Of a stretch of DNA of 64,000 bases, positions 34,292 through 43,006 are shown piece by piece. The notes beneath the pieces are model-generated. The model did no database searches. It saw nothing but the letters and a program-made list of their open reading frames with translations, and had not been told where the DNA came from. How positions within the stretch are numbered: position 1 is the stretch's first letter; every line of letters begins with the position of its first letter. Source of the DNA: Planctomycetota bacterium (GTDB taxonomy: Bacteria > Planctomycetota > PLA2 > JAEUHO01); NCBI GenBank assembly GCA_020851795.1, contig JADZCA010000062.1, positions 1 through 64,000 on the forward strand. The letters are read 5' to 3'. Made by a program: the position numbers and the translations under genes.

Positions 34292-36178
34292 TCAGACCTG
34301 CGTGCCGTCGGTGCGGCGGATCGCGACGACGGAGGGGCGCGGCGGCACGTTCGGCGTGAAGTCGGGCCAGCGCGTCGAGGGCGCGCCGTAGGGCGAGCCC
34401 TCGCCCGGGTGCTGCACCGACACGAACAGCGTCGTGCCGTCGGGCGTGAAGCACGGCCCGCACAGCTCGGCGCCGACCGGGCACGCGTAGACCATCTGCG
34501 GGGCCGCGCGCCCGGGGCCCGCGACGTCGGTGACGTAGACGCCGTCGGGGACGCCGTAGTCGTCGGCGCCGTCGGTGGCGATCCACAGCCGCCCGCGCGG
34601 GTCGAACGCGACGTTGTCGGGGCAGGCGAGCCACCCGTCCGCCGTCGCCGCCGCGCCGTAGGCCGCGCCGTCGGTCGGCCGCGCCGGGTTGCCGGCGCGC
34701 AGGAACACCTCCCACGTGTACGCGTCGGCCGTGGGGTCGGGGCGGCCATGCGCGTCGGGCGGCGGGATCAGCTCGAGCACGTGGCCGTACGGATTCGGGG
34801 CGCGCGGGTTGGCGGCGTCCGTCTGCGTCCGGTCCTTGTTCTTCGTCAGCGCGACGTAGACGCGGCCGGTGGCGGGGTTCGCCTCGACGTCCTCGGGCCG
34901 GTCCATCGGCGTCGCGCCGAGCAGCGCGGCCGCGCGCCGCGCCTCGATGAGCACGTCGGCCTGCGAGGCGAAGCCCGCCGTCGAGGTCAGCGGCCCGGCG
35001 CCGTGCACGAGCGGCAGCCAGTGCAACGTGCCGTCGTCGTCGAAGCGGCCGACCGAGAGCGTGCCGTCGTCGAGCAGGTCCTCGGCCGACGCGGGGTCGA
35101 GGGGGTCGTAGCGACCCCGGCTGACGTAGCGGTACACGCACTGCATCGCCTCGTCGTCGCCGGAGTAGACGACCACCCGCCCGTCGGGGGCCAGCACGGT
35201 CGTCGCGGCCTCGTGCTTGAAGCGCCCCAGCGCGGTGCGCTTGACCGGCACCGACGCCGCGTCGTACGGGTCCACCTCGACGACCCAGCCGAAGCGGTTG
35301 GGCTCGTGGGGCTCGCGCCCGAGGTCGAAGCGCGGGTCGGCGGCCGCCCACGGGCGCGCCCCCTTGGCCGGGATGCCCATGCGCCGGTGGTTGTCGCGCT
35401 CGGCGTCGTCGGCGAGCGTCCCGGAGAAGTAGCCGTCCACGTTCTCCTCGCCGAGCAGGACCGTGCCCCACGGCGTGACGCCGCCGCTGCAGTCGTTGAG
35501 CGTCCCCACCACCTCGGTGCCCGTCGGGTCCGCGGTCGTGCGCAGGCGCGGGTGCCCCGCCGCGGGCCCCGCGACGCGGATCCTCGTCGTGCGGGCGTCG
35601 ATGCGGCGCGCCCACGGGCTCGCGGCCACCACCGTCCACGTCCCGCCCGCGCGCGTCACCTCGAGGACGCTGTGACCGTGCGCCGCCTGCTCGAGCGCGA
35701 CCAGCTCGGCCGCGGGGCGCGACAGGTCGGCGGGCGGCAGCATGTCGGCCCGCGTCGTGTACTCGTGGTTGACGCAGAGGAGGCCGTGGTCGGACGAGGC
35801 GGAGCCCTTGGGCAGCGGCAGGAACGCGAGGAAGTCGTTGTTGAAGCCGAACTGGCGCGCCTGGGCGTCCGCGGTCAGCGCCGCGGGCGCAAACGCCGGT
35901 GCGCCCGGGGTCACGGGGTCGCCCCAGCGGACGACGACCTGGGCGGCGTACCCGTCGGCGACGCGATGGTCGGGGCTCTTCGTGCGCAGCGGCGAGCCCG
36001 CCTCGGCCCCGCGGCCCCCGCCGCCGCACGCCCACACCCACGACGCCGCGGCCCCCGCCCCCGCCAGGCGCAGCACGTCGCGGCGCGACCAGCGCCGCGC
36101 GACGACCGCGTCGAGCGGGTCGGCGGGGTCCGGCGCGGGGGCGGGAGGGCGGAGGGAGGGGGGGGCGTCGTCGGGCAT
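34292..36178 (-). CDS. phoX: PhoX-type alkaline phosphatase (DUF839), Tat-exported
   Basis: A 628-residue protein from ATG 36178. The N-terminus carries a twin-arginine signal, SRRDVLRLAGAGAAASWVWA (Arg32-Arg33). PhoX hallmarks follow: CVNHEYTTR, LNDCSGGVTPWGTVLLGEEN, GRFKHEAATTV, YSGDDEAMQCVYRYVS, DRPEDVEANPATGRVYVALT and CPDNVAFDPRGRLWIATDG. These acidic clusters bind Ca and Fe in characterised PhoX. It releases phosphate from phosphomonoesters in the periplasm, usually under phosphate limitation; I see no clear Pho box. The gene diverges from the kinase-RapZ fusion at 36382. Confidence 0.9.
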   Translation of the reverse strand: MPDDAPPSLRPPAPAPDPADPLDAVVARRWSRRDVLRLAGAGAAASWVWACGGGGRGAEAGSPLRTKSPDHRVADGYAAQVVVRWGDPVTPGAPAFAPAALTADAQARQFGFNNDFLAFLPLPKGSASSDHGLLCVNHEYTTRADMLPPADLSRPAAELVALEQAAHGHSVLEVTRAGGTWTVVAASPWARRIDARTTRIRVAGPAAGHPRLRTTADPTGTEVVGTLNDCSGGVTPWGTVLLGEENVDGYFSGTLADDAERDNHRRMGIPAKGARPWAAADPRFDLGREPHEPNRFGWVVEVDPYDAASVPVKRTALGRFKHEAATTVLAPDGRVVVYSGDDEAMQCVYRYVSRGRYDPLDPASAEDLLDDGTLSVGRFDDDGTLHWLPLVHGAGPLTSTAGFASQADVLIEARRAAALLGATPMDRPEDVEANPATGRVYVALTKNKDRTQTDAANPRAPNPYGHVLELIPPPDAHGRPDPTADAYTWEVFLRAGNPARPTDGAAYGAAATADGWLACPDNVAFDPRGRLWIATDGADDYGVPDGVYVTDVAGPGRAAPQMVYACPVGAELCGPCFTPDGTTLFVSVQHPGEGSPYGAPSTRWPDFTPNVPPRPSVVAIRRTDGTQV

Positions 36179-36381
36179 GGGGGCGACCGGGGGGGCTCGA
36201 GCCGGCAGGGTCGCCCGACAGCGTCCGTCGGGGGCGAGGCGCACGCAAGGACGCGGTCAAGGTCGCCCCGGGGCCCGCGGCGGGGAGCGGTTCGCCGGTC
36301 GTGCCGCGTCCTCCCCGCGACGGAGGATCCCTCCGCCGACCGATCGTCCTGCGTGGAGCCTCCCTCCGGCGACCCCTCCCG

Positions 36382-37896
36382 ATGCACGACGCCTTCGTCC
36401 GCCTCTTCCGCGCCCGCTTCCACGAGGACCCCGCCTCGGCGGTGCCCATCGCCGCGGACGGGAGCCAGCGCAAGATGGTGCGCGTCACCGGCGCGTCGGG
36501 GACGACCGCGATCGGGGTGACGGGCCCCGACCCGGAGGAGAACCGCGCGTTCCTCTCCTACTCGGCGTCGCTGCGCGCGATCGGGCTGCCGGTGCCGCAG
36601 GTGTACGGCGCCGACGAGGCGAGCGGGCGCTACCTCGTCGAGGACCTCGGCGACGTGACGCTGTTCCGCGCGCTCTCGACGGCGCGCGAGGCCGCGGGGG
36701 GGACCTTCCCGCCGGCGCTCGTGCCCGTCTACCGCGCGGTGCTCGAGACGCTCCCGCGCTTCCAGGTCGAGGGCGGGCGCGCCGTGGACTTCTCGGTGGC
36801 GTACCCGCGCGCGGCCTTCGACCGGCAGTCGATGCAGTGGGACGTGGACTACTTCAAGTACCACTTCCTGAAGCTCGCGAAGGTGCCGTTCAACGAGGAC
36901 CGGCTCCAGCGCGACGTGGACGTGCTCGTCGCGCGCCTGCTCGACACCGACACGCGCCACTTCCTCTACCGCGACTTCCAGTCCCGCAACGTGATGCTGC
37001 GCGACGGGAGCCCGTGGTTCATCGACTACCAGGGCGGCCGTCGGGGCGCGCTGGCCTACGACCCCGCTTCGCTGCTCTACGACGCGAAGGCGGCGCTGCC
37101 GCCCGCGCTGCGCGAGGAGCTGCTCGAGCACTACCTCGACGCGCTCGCCGAGCACCTGCCGCTCGACCGCGACCGCTTCCGGCGCGAGTTCCGGGGCTAC
37201 GTCCTCATCCGCATCCTGCAGGCGATGGGGGCGTACGGCTACCGCGGCTTCTTCGAGCGCAAGACGCACTTCCTCCAGAGCGTGCCGCTCGCGCTGCGCA
37301 ACCTCGAGGCGCTGCTCGCCGAGGGGCTCGTCGGCGGCGAGGTCGAGCTGCCCGAGCTGCGCGCCGTGCTCGAGCGCGTCTGCGCGCGCGACGACCTGCG
37401 ACGGGTCCCCGAGGCCGCCGAGTCGGGCCTGTGCGTGCGCGTCGGCTCGTTCTCGTACCGCTTCGGCTACCCCGAGGACGAGACCGGGCACGGCGGCGGC
37501 TTCGTCTTCGACTGCCGCGGGCTCGCCAACCCCGGCCTCGACCCGTCGCTCGCCCCGCTCGACGGGCGTCACCCCGCGGTCGTGCGCGCGCTCGAGCGCG
37601 ACGCGGCGGTCCCGACCTTCGTCGCGCGGGCGTGGGGCCTCGTCGAGGGGCAGATCGCCTCCTACCTCGCGCGCGGCTACACCGCGCTCGACGTCCATTT
37701 CGGCTGCACCGGCGGGCGCCACCGCTCCGTCTACGTCGCCGAGCGCGTCGCGGCGCTGGTCAAGGAGCGCTTCCCGGCCGTGCGGGTCGCGCTGCGCCAC
37801 CGCGAGGCGAGCCACTGGGCCGAGCCGCTCCCGCTCGACGCGGCCGACGTGCGCGCCGCCGCGGGGCGCCCCCTGGGGGACGCGTGGACGCGCTGA
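36382..37896 (+). CDS. Amino-sugar kinase (AmgK-like) fused to RapZ C-terminal domain
   Basis: A 504-residue fusion. Residues 1-340 are an aminoglycoside-phosphotransferase-fold kinase like AmgK: Brenner loop FLYRDFQSRNVMLRDG with catalytic Asp198, then WFIDYQGGRRGALAYDPASL carrying the metal-binding Asp. AmgK phosphorylates MurNAc/GlcNAc at C1. Residues about 355-500 are a RapZ C-terminal domain: RVGSFSYRFGYP, GFVFDCRGLANPG, and FGCTGGRHRSVYVAERVA near 440. In Escherichia coli RapZ this domain binds GlcN6P and an sRNA; its P-loop N-terminal half is absent here and replaced by the kinase. The stop overlaps the murU-like start by 13 bases. Fusion plus context points to feedback-controlled cell-wall sugar recycling. 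Confidence 0.9.
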   Translation: MHDAFVRLFRARFHEDPASAVPIAADGSQRKMVRVTGASGTTAIGVTGPDPEENRAFLSYSASLRAIGLPVPQVYGADEASGRYLVEDLGDVTLFRALSTAREAAGGTFPPALVPVYRAVLETLPRFQVEGGRAVDFSVAYPRAAFDRQSMQWDVDYFKYHFLKLAKVPFNEDRLQRDVDVLVARLLDTDTRHFLYRDFQSRNVMLRDGSPWFIDYQGGRRGALAYDPASLLYDAKAALPPALREELLEHYLDALAEHLPLDRDRFRREFRGYVLIRILQAMGAYGYRGFFERKTHFLQSVPLALRNLEALLAEGLVGGEVELPELRAVLERVCARDDLRRVPEAAESGLCVRVGSFSYRFGYPEDETGHGGGFVFDCRGLANPGLDPSLAPLDGRHPAVVRALERDAAVPTFVARAWGLVEGQIASYLARGYTALDVHFGCTGGRHRSVYVAERVAALVKERFPAVRVALRHREASHWAEPLPLDAADVRAAAGRPLGDAWTR

Positions 37897-38621
37897 TCCT
37901 CGCCGCGGGCCTCGGCACGCGCCTGCACCCGCTCACCGCGACGCGGCCGAAGGCGCTCGTCGAGGTGGGGGGCGTGGCGATGCTCGAGCGCGTCGCGCGC
38001 CGGCTGGTCGCCGCGGGGGCGACGCGCCTCGTGGTCAACGTCTGCCCGTTCGCGGAGCAGGTCGAGGCGTTCGTCGCCGCGCGCCACGGGTTCGGCGTTG
38101 AGGTGCGGTTCTCGCGCGAGGCGCCCGCGCCGAAGGAGACGGGCGGCGGCCTGTTCGCGGCGGCGCCGCTGCTCGCGCGCGACGGGCCGATCCTGCTCCA
38201 CAACGTGGACGTGCTCACCGACCTGTCGCTGCAGGACCTCCTGGCGGCGCACCGCCGCGCGGGAGCGCTCGCGACGGTGGCCGTCGCCGACCGCGCGTCG
38301 TCGCGCAAGCTGCTCTTCGACGACTTCGGGCTGCTCGGGCGGGTGGACGGCGGCAAGGCGCTGCGCGTCGAGGCGCGCCGCCCGGTCGGTCGCGTGGTCG
38401 AGCGGGCCTTCCAGGGGGTCCACGTCGTCGAGCCGGCGCTGCTCGACCGCATCACCGAGCGGGGGACCTTCTCGATCCTCGAGCCGTACCTGCGGCTCGC
38501 CACCGAGGGCGCGACGATCGCGCGCTTCGAGGCCGAGGGCGCGCGCTGGATCGACATCGGGCGTCCCGACGACCTCGAGCGCGCGCAGCGCCTCGTGGCC
38601 GAGGGCGCCTTCGACCGCTGA
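37884..38621 (+). CDS. murU: MurU-like sugar-1-phosphate nucleotidyltransferase
   Basis: A 245-residue protein from GTG 37884, overlapping the kinase fusion by 13 bases. The signature LAAGLGTRLHPLTATRPKAL binds the nucleotide; PKETGGGLFAAAPLL, HNVDVLTD (metal Asp) and WIDIGRPDDLERAQ complete the nucleotidyltransferase fold. Next to an AmgK-type kinase it best fits MurU, which makes UDP-MurNAc from MurNAc-1-phosphate and UTP, bypassing de novo synthesis and fosfomycin-sensitive MurA. A mannose-1-phosphate guanylyltransferase-like role is the alternative. Family-B repeat begins directly after its stop. Confidence 0.85.
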   Translation: MDALILAAGLGTRLHPLTATRPKALVEVGGVAMLERVARRLVAAGATRLVVNVCPFAEQVEAFVAARHGFGVEVRFSREAPAPKETGGGLFAAAPLLARDGPILLHNVDVLTDLSLQDLLAAHRRAGALATVAVADRASSRKLLFDDFGLLGRVDGGKALRVEARRPVGRVVERAFQGVHVVEPALLDRITERGTFSILEPYLRLATEGATIARFEAEGARWIDIGRPDDLERAQRLVAEGAFDR

Positions 38622-38855
38622 GCCCGGACTTCCCACGAGAGGCGAGGGGCTTCGTGGACCGACCGAGCGGCGACCCGCGGTCGGGGCCGATCGAGGGCCG
38701 TCGGGCACGGGGTTTCACCGACGGCCGCGTGTTCGAAGGACACGCCGAGGAGGGGAAACCCCGCCGGCACGACGGTCGGTCGTGCGGCGTCCGTCTCCGC
38801 GCGCCCGACCGCAAGGCGCGGCCCAGACCTCGTCGGCCCGTGGGAAGTCCGCGCC
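38622..38855. repeat. Palindromic repeat family B, long copy at the murU stop
   Basis: Begins immediately after TGA. The left arm GGACTTCCCACGAGAGGCGA is mirrored by the right arm (minus strand GGACTTCCCACGGGCCGACG). About 190 bases of interior contain further partial dyads. The arms match the short copy at 32195-32258; the shared CCACGA...CGAGG core of the arms also occurs in the copy at 59469. Confidence 0.7.
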
Positions 38856-38885
38856 GAGGGCGGGGCGGGACGGAGCCGACCCCGA

Positions 38886-38955
38886 AGTCTCCCGCGTGCG
38901 GGAAAGTCACCTGACCCCGATTTCCCCGAAGTGCGGGGAAGTCACCTGACCCCGA
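38886..38955. repeat. Tandem TCACCTGACCCCGA repeat (REP-like), two units
   Basis: Two tandem units of about 34 bases, each a CCCG...CGGG hairpin followed by AAGTCACCTGACCCCGA, then a partial third. A single related unit is at 54619-54668. The second unit contains the stop codon (TCA on the plus strand at 38942) of the minus-strand gene that follows. Confidence 0.8.
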
Positions 38956-40273
38956 TTTCCCGGGTCGGGGGTGCGGGGGCGACGATGTCCTCGGGGGCGT
39001 CGTCGTCGGTCGCGACGCCGCCGTCGTCGGTGCGGTCCTCGCCGACCGACCAGACCCGGCCGGCCGCGTAGCGCAGCGGCTGGCCGTCCATCGGGTCGAG
39101 CGGCACCCGGGCGAGCCACGACGGGACGAGCTCGTCGAGCGAGGTCGGGACGCGTCCGTGCTCGGCGAAGAAGCCGGCGACGGCGAATCCGGTGCGCGCG
39201 ACGACGAACGGCGCGGCGAGCCGCTCGCTGGCGACGGCGTAGAAGCCGAGGCCCTCGACCAAGGACCGGACGATCGGGTTCGGGTCGTCGCCCCACGACG
39301 CGGGCGCACCCGACGGGACGGCGAACGCCTCGTCCAGCCGGCGCAGCGCGTCGGCGGCGCAGAGCCGTCGAGACCCCGCCCACCGTCGCAGCGACCACGC
39401 ATCGACGTCCGGGCCGAAGAGATCCCACGACGTCGCGCCGTGCGAGACGATCGCCCGTCGCACGAGCATGCGCTCGCACCGGCGCGACTCGTCGCTCGAC
39501 GGCCGCGCCGTATCGAGACGCCCGAGGAGGTCCACGAGGCGCCGGGCCTCGTCGGCCTCGACGGGGGCGCGCGGGAGCGTCTTGAGGAGGGCGCGGGACG
39601 CGTCGGCGACGACGCCGGCGGCCAGCAGCGAGCGGAGCATCGAGTCGCCCCCGCCGGCGTCGATGCCGAAGGCGGCGTAGAGCGTCGCAACCCGGCGCGC
39701 GATCGTGTGCTCGCCGCGAGCCGCGGTGCGCCCGAGCACGCTCGAGAGCCATCGCCGCCCGTCCCAGTACCCGTCGAGGCCGGTGGTCGCCTCCTCGAGG
39801 GTCCTCGGCGGCGGCACGGGCTTGCGCGGCACGTGGAGCAGCACACTCAGCGTCGCGAGCGGGACCGGGTGGCGCACGAGGATCGCGTCCTGCTCGGCCT
39901 CGGGCGCCGCGTCGCTCCCGACGTGCCACGCGGGGAGGCGTTCGCGGTCGGAGGCGGGTACGGCGCGGACGGCCGCGACGAACGCCGCGATCACGTCGCC
40001 GGCGTCGCCCGTCCCCGTCGGCGCGAGCAGCGCGGGCCTCCCGCGCGCCCGCGCGGCGGCGGCCTCCCATTCGCGTTGGGCGAGGGCGCGGTGCTCCTCG
40101 AAGGTCGCCTCGGCGCGGCGGTGGGCGACGAAGAGCCCGACGGCGAAGAGGACGACGAGGCCCCCGACGGCGACCGCGAGCCAGAGCAGCGGTCTCGGTC
40201 TGCGCGCCTTCGGCGGGGACGGCGCGACCTCGTGCACCTCCGCCTCGTCCGCCGGCTCGCGAGTGCTCTCCAT
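38942..40273 (-). CDS. Membrane-anchored protein of unknown function
   Basis: A 443-residue protein from ATG 40273 (a GTG directly before it is also possible). A charged N-terminus, one transmembrane helix at about residues 29-50 (LLWLAVAVGGLVVLFAVGLF), and a long periplasmic part. The last 100 residues, HGRVPTSLDELVPSWLARVP, LDPMDGQPLRYA and VWSVGEDRTDDGG, resemble the end of many Planctomycetota proteins and of type II secretion pseudopilins, where it forms a small beta domain. The final residues REIGVR are encoded by the REP-like repeat at 38886-38955, so the original C-terminus may have been replaced. No enzymatic motif was seen. Confidence 0.7.
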   Translation of the reverse strand: MESTREPADEAEVHEVAPSPPKARRPRPLLWLAVAVGGLVVLFAVGLFVAHRRAEATFEEHRALAQREWEAAAARARGRPALLAPTGTGDAGDVIAAFVAAVRAVPASDRERLPAWHVGSDAAPEAEQDAILVRHPVPLATLSVLLHVPRKPVPPPRTLEEATTGLDGYWDGRRWLSSVLGRTAARGEHTIARRVATLYAAFGIDAGGGDSMLRSLLAAGVVADASRALLKTLPRAPVEADEARRLVDLLGRLDTARPSSDESRRCERMLVRRAIVSHGATSWDLFGPDVDAWSLRRWAGSRRLCAADALRRLDEAFAVPSGAPASWGDDPNPIVRSLVEGLGFYAVASERLAAPFVVARTGFAVAGFFAEHGRVPTSLDELVPSWLARVPLDPMDGQPLRYAAGRVWSVGEDRTDDGGVATDDDAPEDIVAPAPPTREIGVR

Positions 40274-40476
40274 CACCTCGGCATCCTACCGTGCGCGAGC
40301 GGCGCTCCGCGCGGGCCCGCGACGTGCGCACCGTGCCCCCTCCGCCGTCTGGGTCTCCGGTTACGGCTCCGTTCCGGATCCGGGCTCCCTTTCCATGGCT
40401 TGCCCCTACGCTGGCTCCGTCCCGTCCGGTGCGCGGCGCGGGGCCTCCCCGTCGCGGGCTCGCCTCCGTCGCGTCA

Positions 40477-40507
40477 GCGGGCCTCGGGCGCTTCGCCCGA
40501 GGCCCGC
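40477..40507 (+). promoter_or_regulatory. Strong hairpin in the leader of the EamA gene
   Basis: GCGGGCCTCGGG and CCCGAGGCCCGC, a perfect 12-bp stem with a 7-base loop (CGCTTCG), ending 35 bases before the GTG at 40543. No T-run follows, so it may be an attenuator or protein/RNA site rather than a simple terminator. Nothing else was recognised in the roughly 270-base divergent gap. Confidence 0.45.
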
Positions 40508-40542
40508 TCGCGTCCGCCCCGACCTGCGCGTACAGAGAGACG

Positions 40543-41427
40543 GTGGACCCCGGCCGCGCCGCCCGACTGCGCCTGCTGCTCGCGGCCGCCCTCTTCTCGA
40601 CGGGGGGCGCGGCGATCAAGGCGTGCGAGCTCACCCCGTGGCAGGTGGCGTCGTTCCGCTCGGGCCTCGGGGCCCTCGCGATCCTCTGGCTCTCGCCCGA
40701 CGCCCGTCGCGGCTGGAGCCTGCGCACGCCGCTCGTCGGCGTCGCCTACGCCGGCACGGTGCTCCTCTTCGCGCTCGCCAACCGGATGACGACGTCGGCC
40801 AACGCGATCTTCCTCCAGTCCACCGCGCCGCTCTACCTGCTCCTCGTCGGGCCGCTGCTCCTGCACGAGCCGCTGCGCCGCGCCGACTTCGCGTTCATGG
40901 TCTCGCTCGCGGTCGGGATGGCGCTGTTCTTCGTCGGCGCGGAGGACCCGCGCGCGACCGCCCCCGACCCCGTCCGCGGCAACGTGCTCGCGCTGGCGAG
41001 CGGGCTGACGTGGGCGTTCACGATCGCGGGCCTGCGCTGGATCGCCAAGGCCGGCGGCAGCGCGGCGGCCGCCACGGTCGCGGGCAACGCGATCGGCTGC
41101 GTCGTGGCCCTCCCCTTCGCGCTCCCCGTCGTCGCGGGCGGCGCGCGGGACTGGGCCGTCCTCGGCTTCCTCGGCGTCGTCCAGATCGGGGTCTCGTACG
41201 CGCTCCTGACGCGCTCGTCGCGCCACGTCCCCGCGCTCGAGGCGACGCTGCTGCTCTTGCTCGAGCCGGTCCTCAACCCGCTCTGGGCGTGGGCCGTCCA
41301 CGGCGAGCAGCCGGGCCCGTGGTCGATCGCCGGTGGGGCGGTGATCCTCTGCGCCACGCTGGCGCGCGCGCTGGCGCGTCGCCGGCCGTCGGCGCCGGAG
41401 CGTGAGGACGCGCCCGCGTCGTCGTAG
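40543..41427 (+). CDS. EamA/DMT-family transporter
   Basis: A 294-residue protein from GTG 40543. About ten hydrophobic helices in two EamA repeats: first repeat LLLAAALFSTGGAAIKACEL, FRSGLGALAILWL, LVGVAYAGTVLLFALANRMT, TTSANAIFLQSTAPLYLLLV; second repeat NVLALASGLTWAFTIAGLRW, then AVLGFLGVVQIGVSYALL and a Pro-containing ALEATLLLLLEPVLNPLWAW. These features are standard for drug/metabolite transporters that export or import small organic solutes. Substrate is not predictable. An upstream hairpin may regulate it. It is followed at once by the peptidase gene at 41439 (11-base gap), probably in the same transcript. Confidence 0.85.
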   Translation: MDPGRAARLRLLLAAALFSTGGAAIKACELTPWQVASFRSGLGALAILWLSPDARRGWSLRTPLVGVAYAGTVLLFALANRMTTSANAIFLQSTAPLYLLLVGPLLLHEPLRRADFAFMVSLAVGMALFFVGAEDPRATAPDPVRGNVLALASGLTWAFTIAGLRWIAKAGGSAAAATVAGNAIGCVVALPFALPVVAGGARDWAVLGFLGVVQIGVSYALLTRSSRHVPALEATLLLLLEPVLNPLWAWAVHGEQPGPWSIAGGAVILCATLARALARRRPSAPEREDAPASS

Positions 41428-41438
41428 GATCCGCCGCC

Positions 41439-42941
41439 ATGCCGTCCCGCCCGTGGGGCCCCGGGCCCCGCTCCTGCGCCACCGTCCTCGTCCTGCTCGG
41501 GCTCGCGCTCTCGTGCGCGGCGCCGGCGTCGGCCGACCCCGACGGCGCGCGTTGGACGTGGCGCGTGGCCGTCTCGCCCGACCTCGCCACCCTTCGCGTG
41601 CGCTGGGAGGTCGAGGGGTTCCGCCCGCGGCGGGCCTGGCTCGGCGACGCCTCCTCGCACGACACCCTCACGCTGCTCCCGCCGCCCGACGACGCGGACG
41701 GCGCGGCGACGCTCGCGCGCGCCGACGGCGAGCCGGTCGCGCTCGACGTGGTGGGCGTGGACGGCGACCGCTCGTGCTTCGAGTACGCCGTGGACGTGCG
41801 CAAGGTGATCGAGGCGGGGGCGGGGCGTCGCGTCGGCGGGGCGCTGGTGCTGCGGACGGGGTCCTACCTCGTCCGTGCGGGCAACGTGCCCGACGACCTC
41901 GACGCGCAACTCGTCGTGGACGCGCCGACGGGCGTGCGGGCCGCGTTCCCGGGCGAGCCGCTGGGCCCGGGGCGGTGGCGCGTGCCGGCGAGCCAGTGGC
42001 CGTTCCAAGGGTGGACGGTCTTCGGGGCGTTCGACCTCGACCGGTTCACGTGCGCCGGCTGCGACGTCACGCTCGTGCGGCTGCCGGGCCCGCTCGCCGC
42101 GACGTCCGCGGGCGTGCGGCGCTGGGTCTCGACCGCCGTCGAGGCCGACGCCACGCTGTTCCACGGGCGCTTCCCGCGCCCGCGGCTGCTCGTGACCGTC
42201 GAGCCGTCGCCGCGCGCGACCGAGGACGTGCCGTTCGGCACGGCGTGGAACGGCGGCGGGCCGCACGCGTTCCTCTGGCTGTCGTCGCGGGCGCGCGACG
42301 CCGCCCTGCCGGGCGAGTGGGTCGGCGTGCACGAGCTGCTGCACACGGCGCTGCCGCACATCGCGCTCGACGACGCGTGGTTCGCCGAGGGGTTCGTCAC
42401 CTACTACCAGGAGGTGCTGCGCGCGCGGTCGGGGAAGAACGCGCCGGCCGAGGCGTGGAACCAGCTCGCCGACGGGTTCCGGCGCGGCGCCGCCTCGACG
42501 AGCACCGAGACGATCGCGTCCGACAGCGCCGCGATGCAGGCGCGCCACGAGTACCGCCGCGTCTACTGGGCGGGCGCGGCGATCGCGTTGCGCCTCGACG
42601 TCGCGCTGCGGCGGAGGACGGGCAACCGCGCCTCGCTCGACGACGTGATGCGCGCGATCACGACCCACCCCGCGGCCGACCGCCGCTCGTTGACGGGCGA
42701 CGACCTGCGCACGCTGCTCCTGCGGTGGCTGCCCGACGGACAGGGCGCGCGCATCGTCGCCGAGGTGCTCGACGCCCGGCGCTTCCCCGACCTCGTGCCG
42801 ACGTGGGCGTTCCTCGGGGTGGAGCCCGAGGCCGACGGCGTGACGCTGCGCGACGACGCGCCGGGCGTCGCGGTGCGCGACGCGATCATGGCCCGCTTCG
42901 ATCCGGTCGCCCCCGACGCCGGCGCCGCTTCGGGCGGGTGA
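41439..42941 (+). CDS. Exported gluzincin-like (M1/M61-type) metallopeptidase
   Basis: A 500-residue protein with a signal peptide (to about residue 33, ending APASA). N-terminal beta-rich region resembling the all-beta part of M61 peptidases, then the zinc motif HELLH (His298, Glu299, His302) and a downstream Glu317 in WFAEGFVTYYQ, the Glu-Gly-hydrophobic pattern of gluzincins. The C-terminal half is helical, with ARHEYRRVYWAGAAIALRLD like M61. The catalytic set therefore looks intact. Likely trims peptides in the periplasm. It follows the EamA gene by 11 bases. Confidence 0.78.
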   Translation: MPSRPWGPGPRSCATVLVLLGLALSCAAPASADPDGARWTWRVAVSPDLATLRVRWEVEGFRPRRAWLGDASSHDTLTLLPPPDDADGAATLARADGEPVALDVVGVDGDRSCFEYAVDVRKVIEAGAGRRVGGALVLRTGSYLVRAGNVPDDLDAQLVVDAPTGVRAAFPGEPLGPGRWRVPASQWPFQGWTVFGAFDLDRFTCAGCDVTLVRLPGPLAATSAGVRRWVSTAVEADATLFHGRFPRPRLLVTVEPSPRATEDVPFGTAWNGGGPHAFLWLSSRARDAALPGEWVGVHELLHTALPHIALDDAWFAEGFVTYYQEVLRARSGKNAPAEAWNQLADGFRRGAASTSTETIASDSAAMQARHEYRRVYWAGAAIALRLDVALRRRTGNRASLDDVMRAITTHPAADRRSLTGDDLRTLLLRWLPDGQGARIVAEVLDARRFPDLVPTWAFLGVEPEADGVTLRDDAPGVAVRDAIMARFDPVAPDAGAASGG

Positions 42942-43006
42942 CCGCTCGGGCGGTTCGGTGAGGCCCGCGCCGCGCCCGGCGGGCTCGACGCGGCGGGGCC
43001 GCGCCG

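Noticed and set aside
38886..38955. CRISPR-like direct repeats
   Set aside because: The two repeat units are directly adjacent with no spacer of independent sequence, and there are no cas genes; a REP-type repeat fits better.
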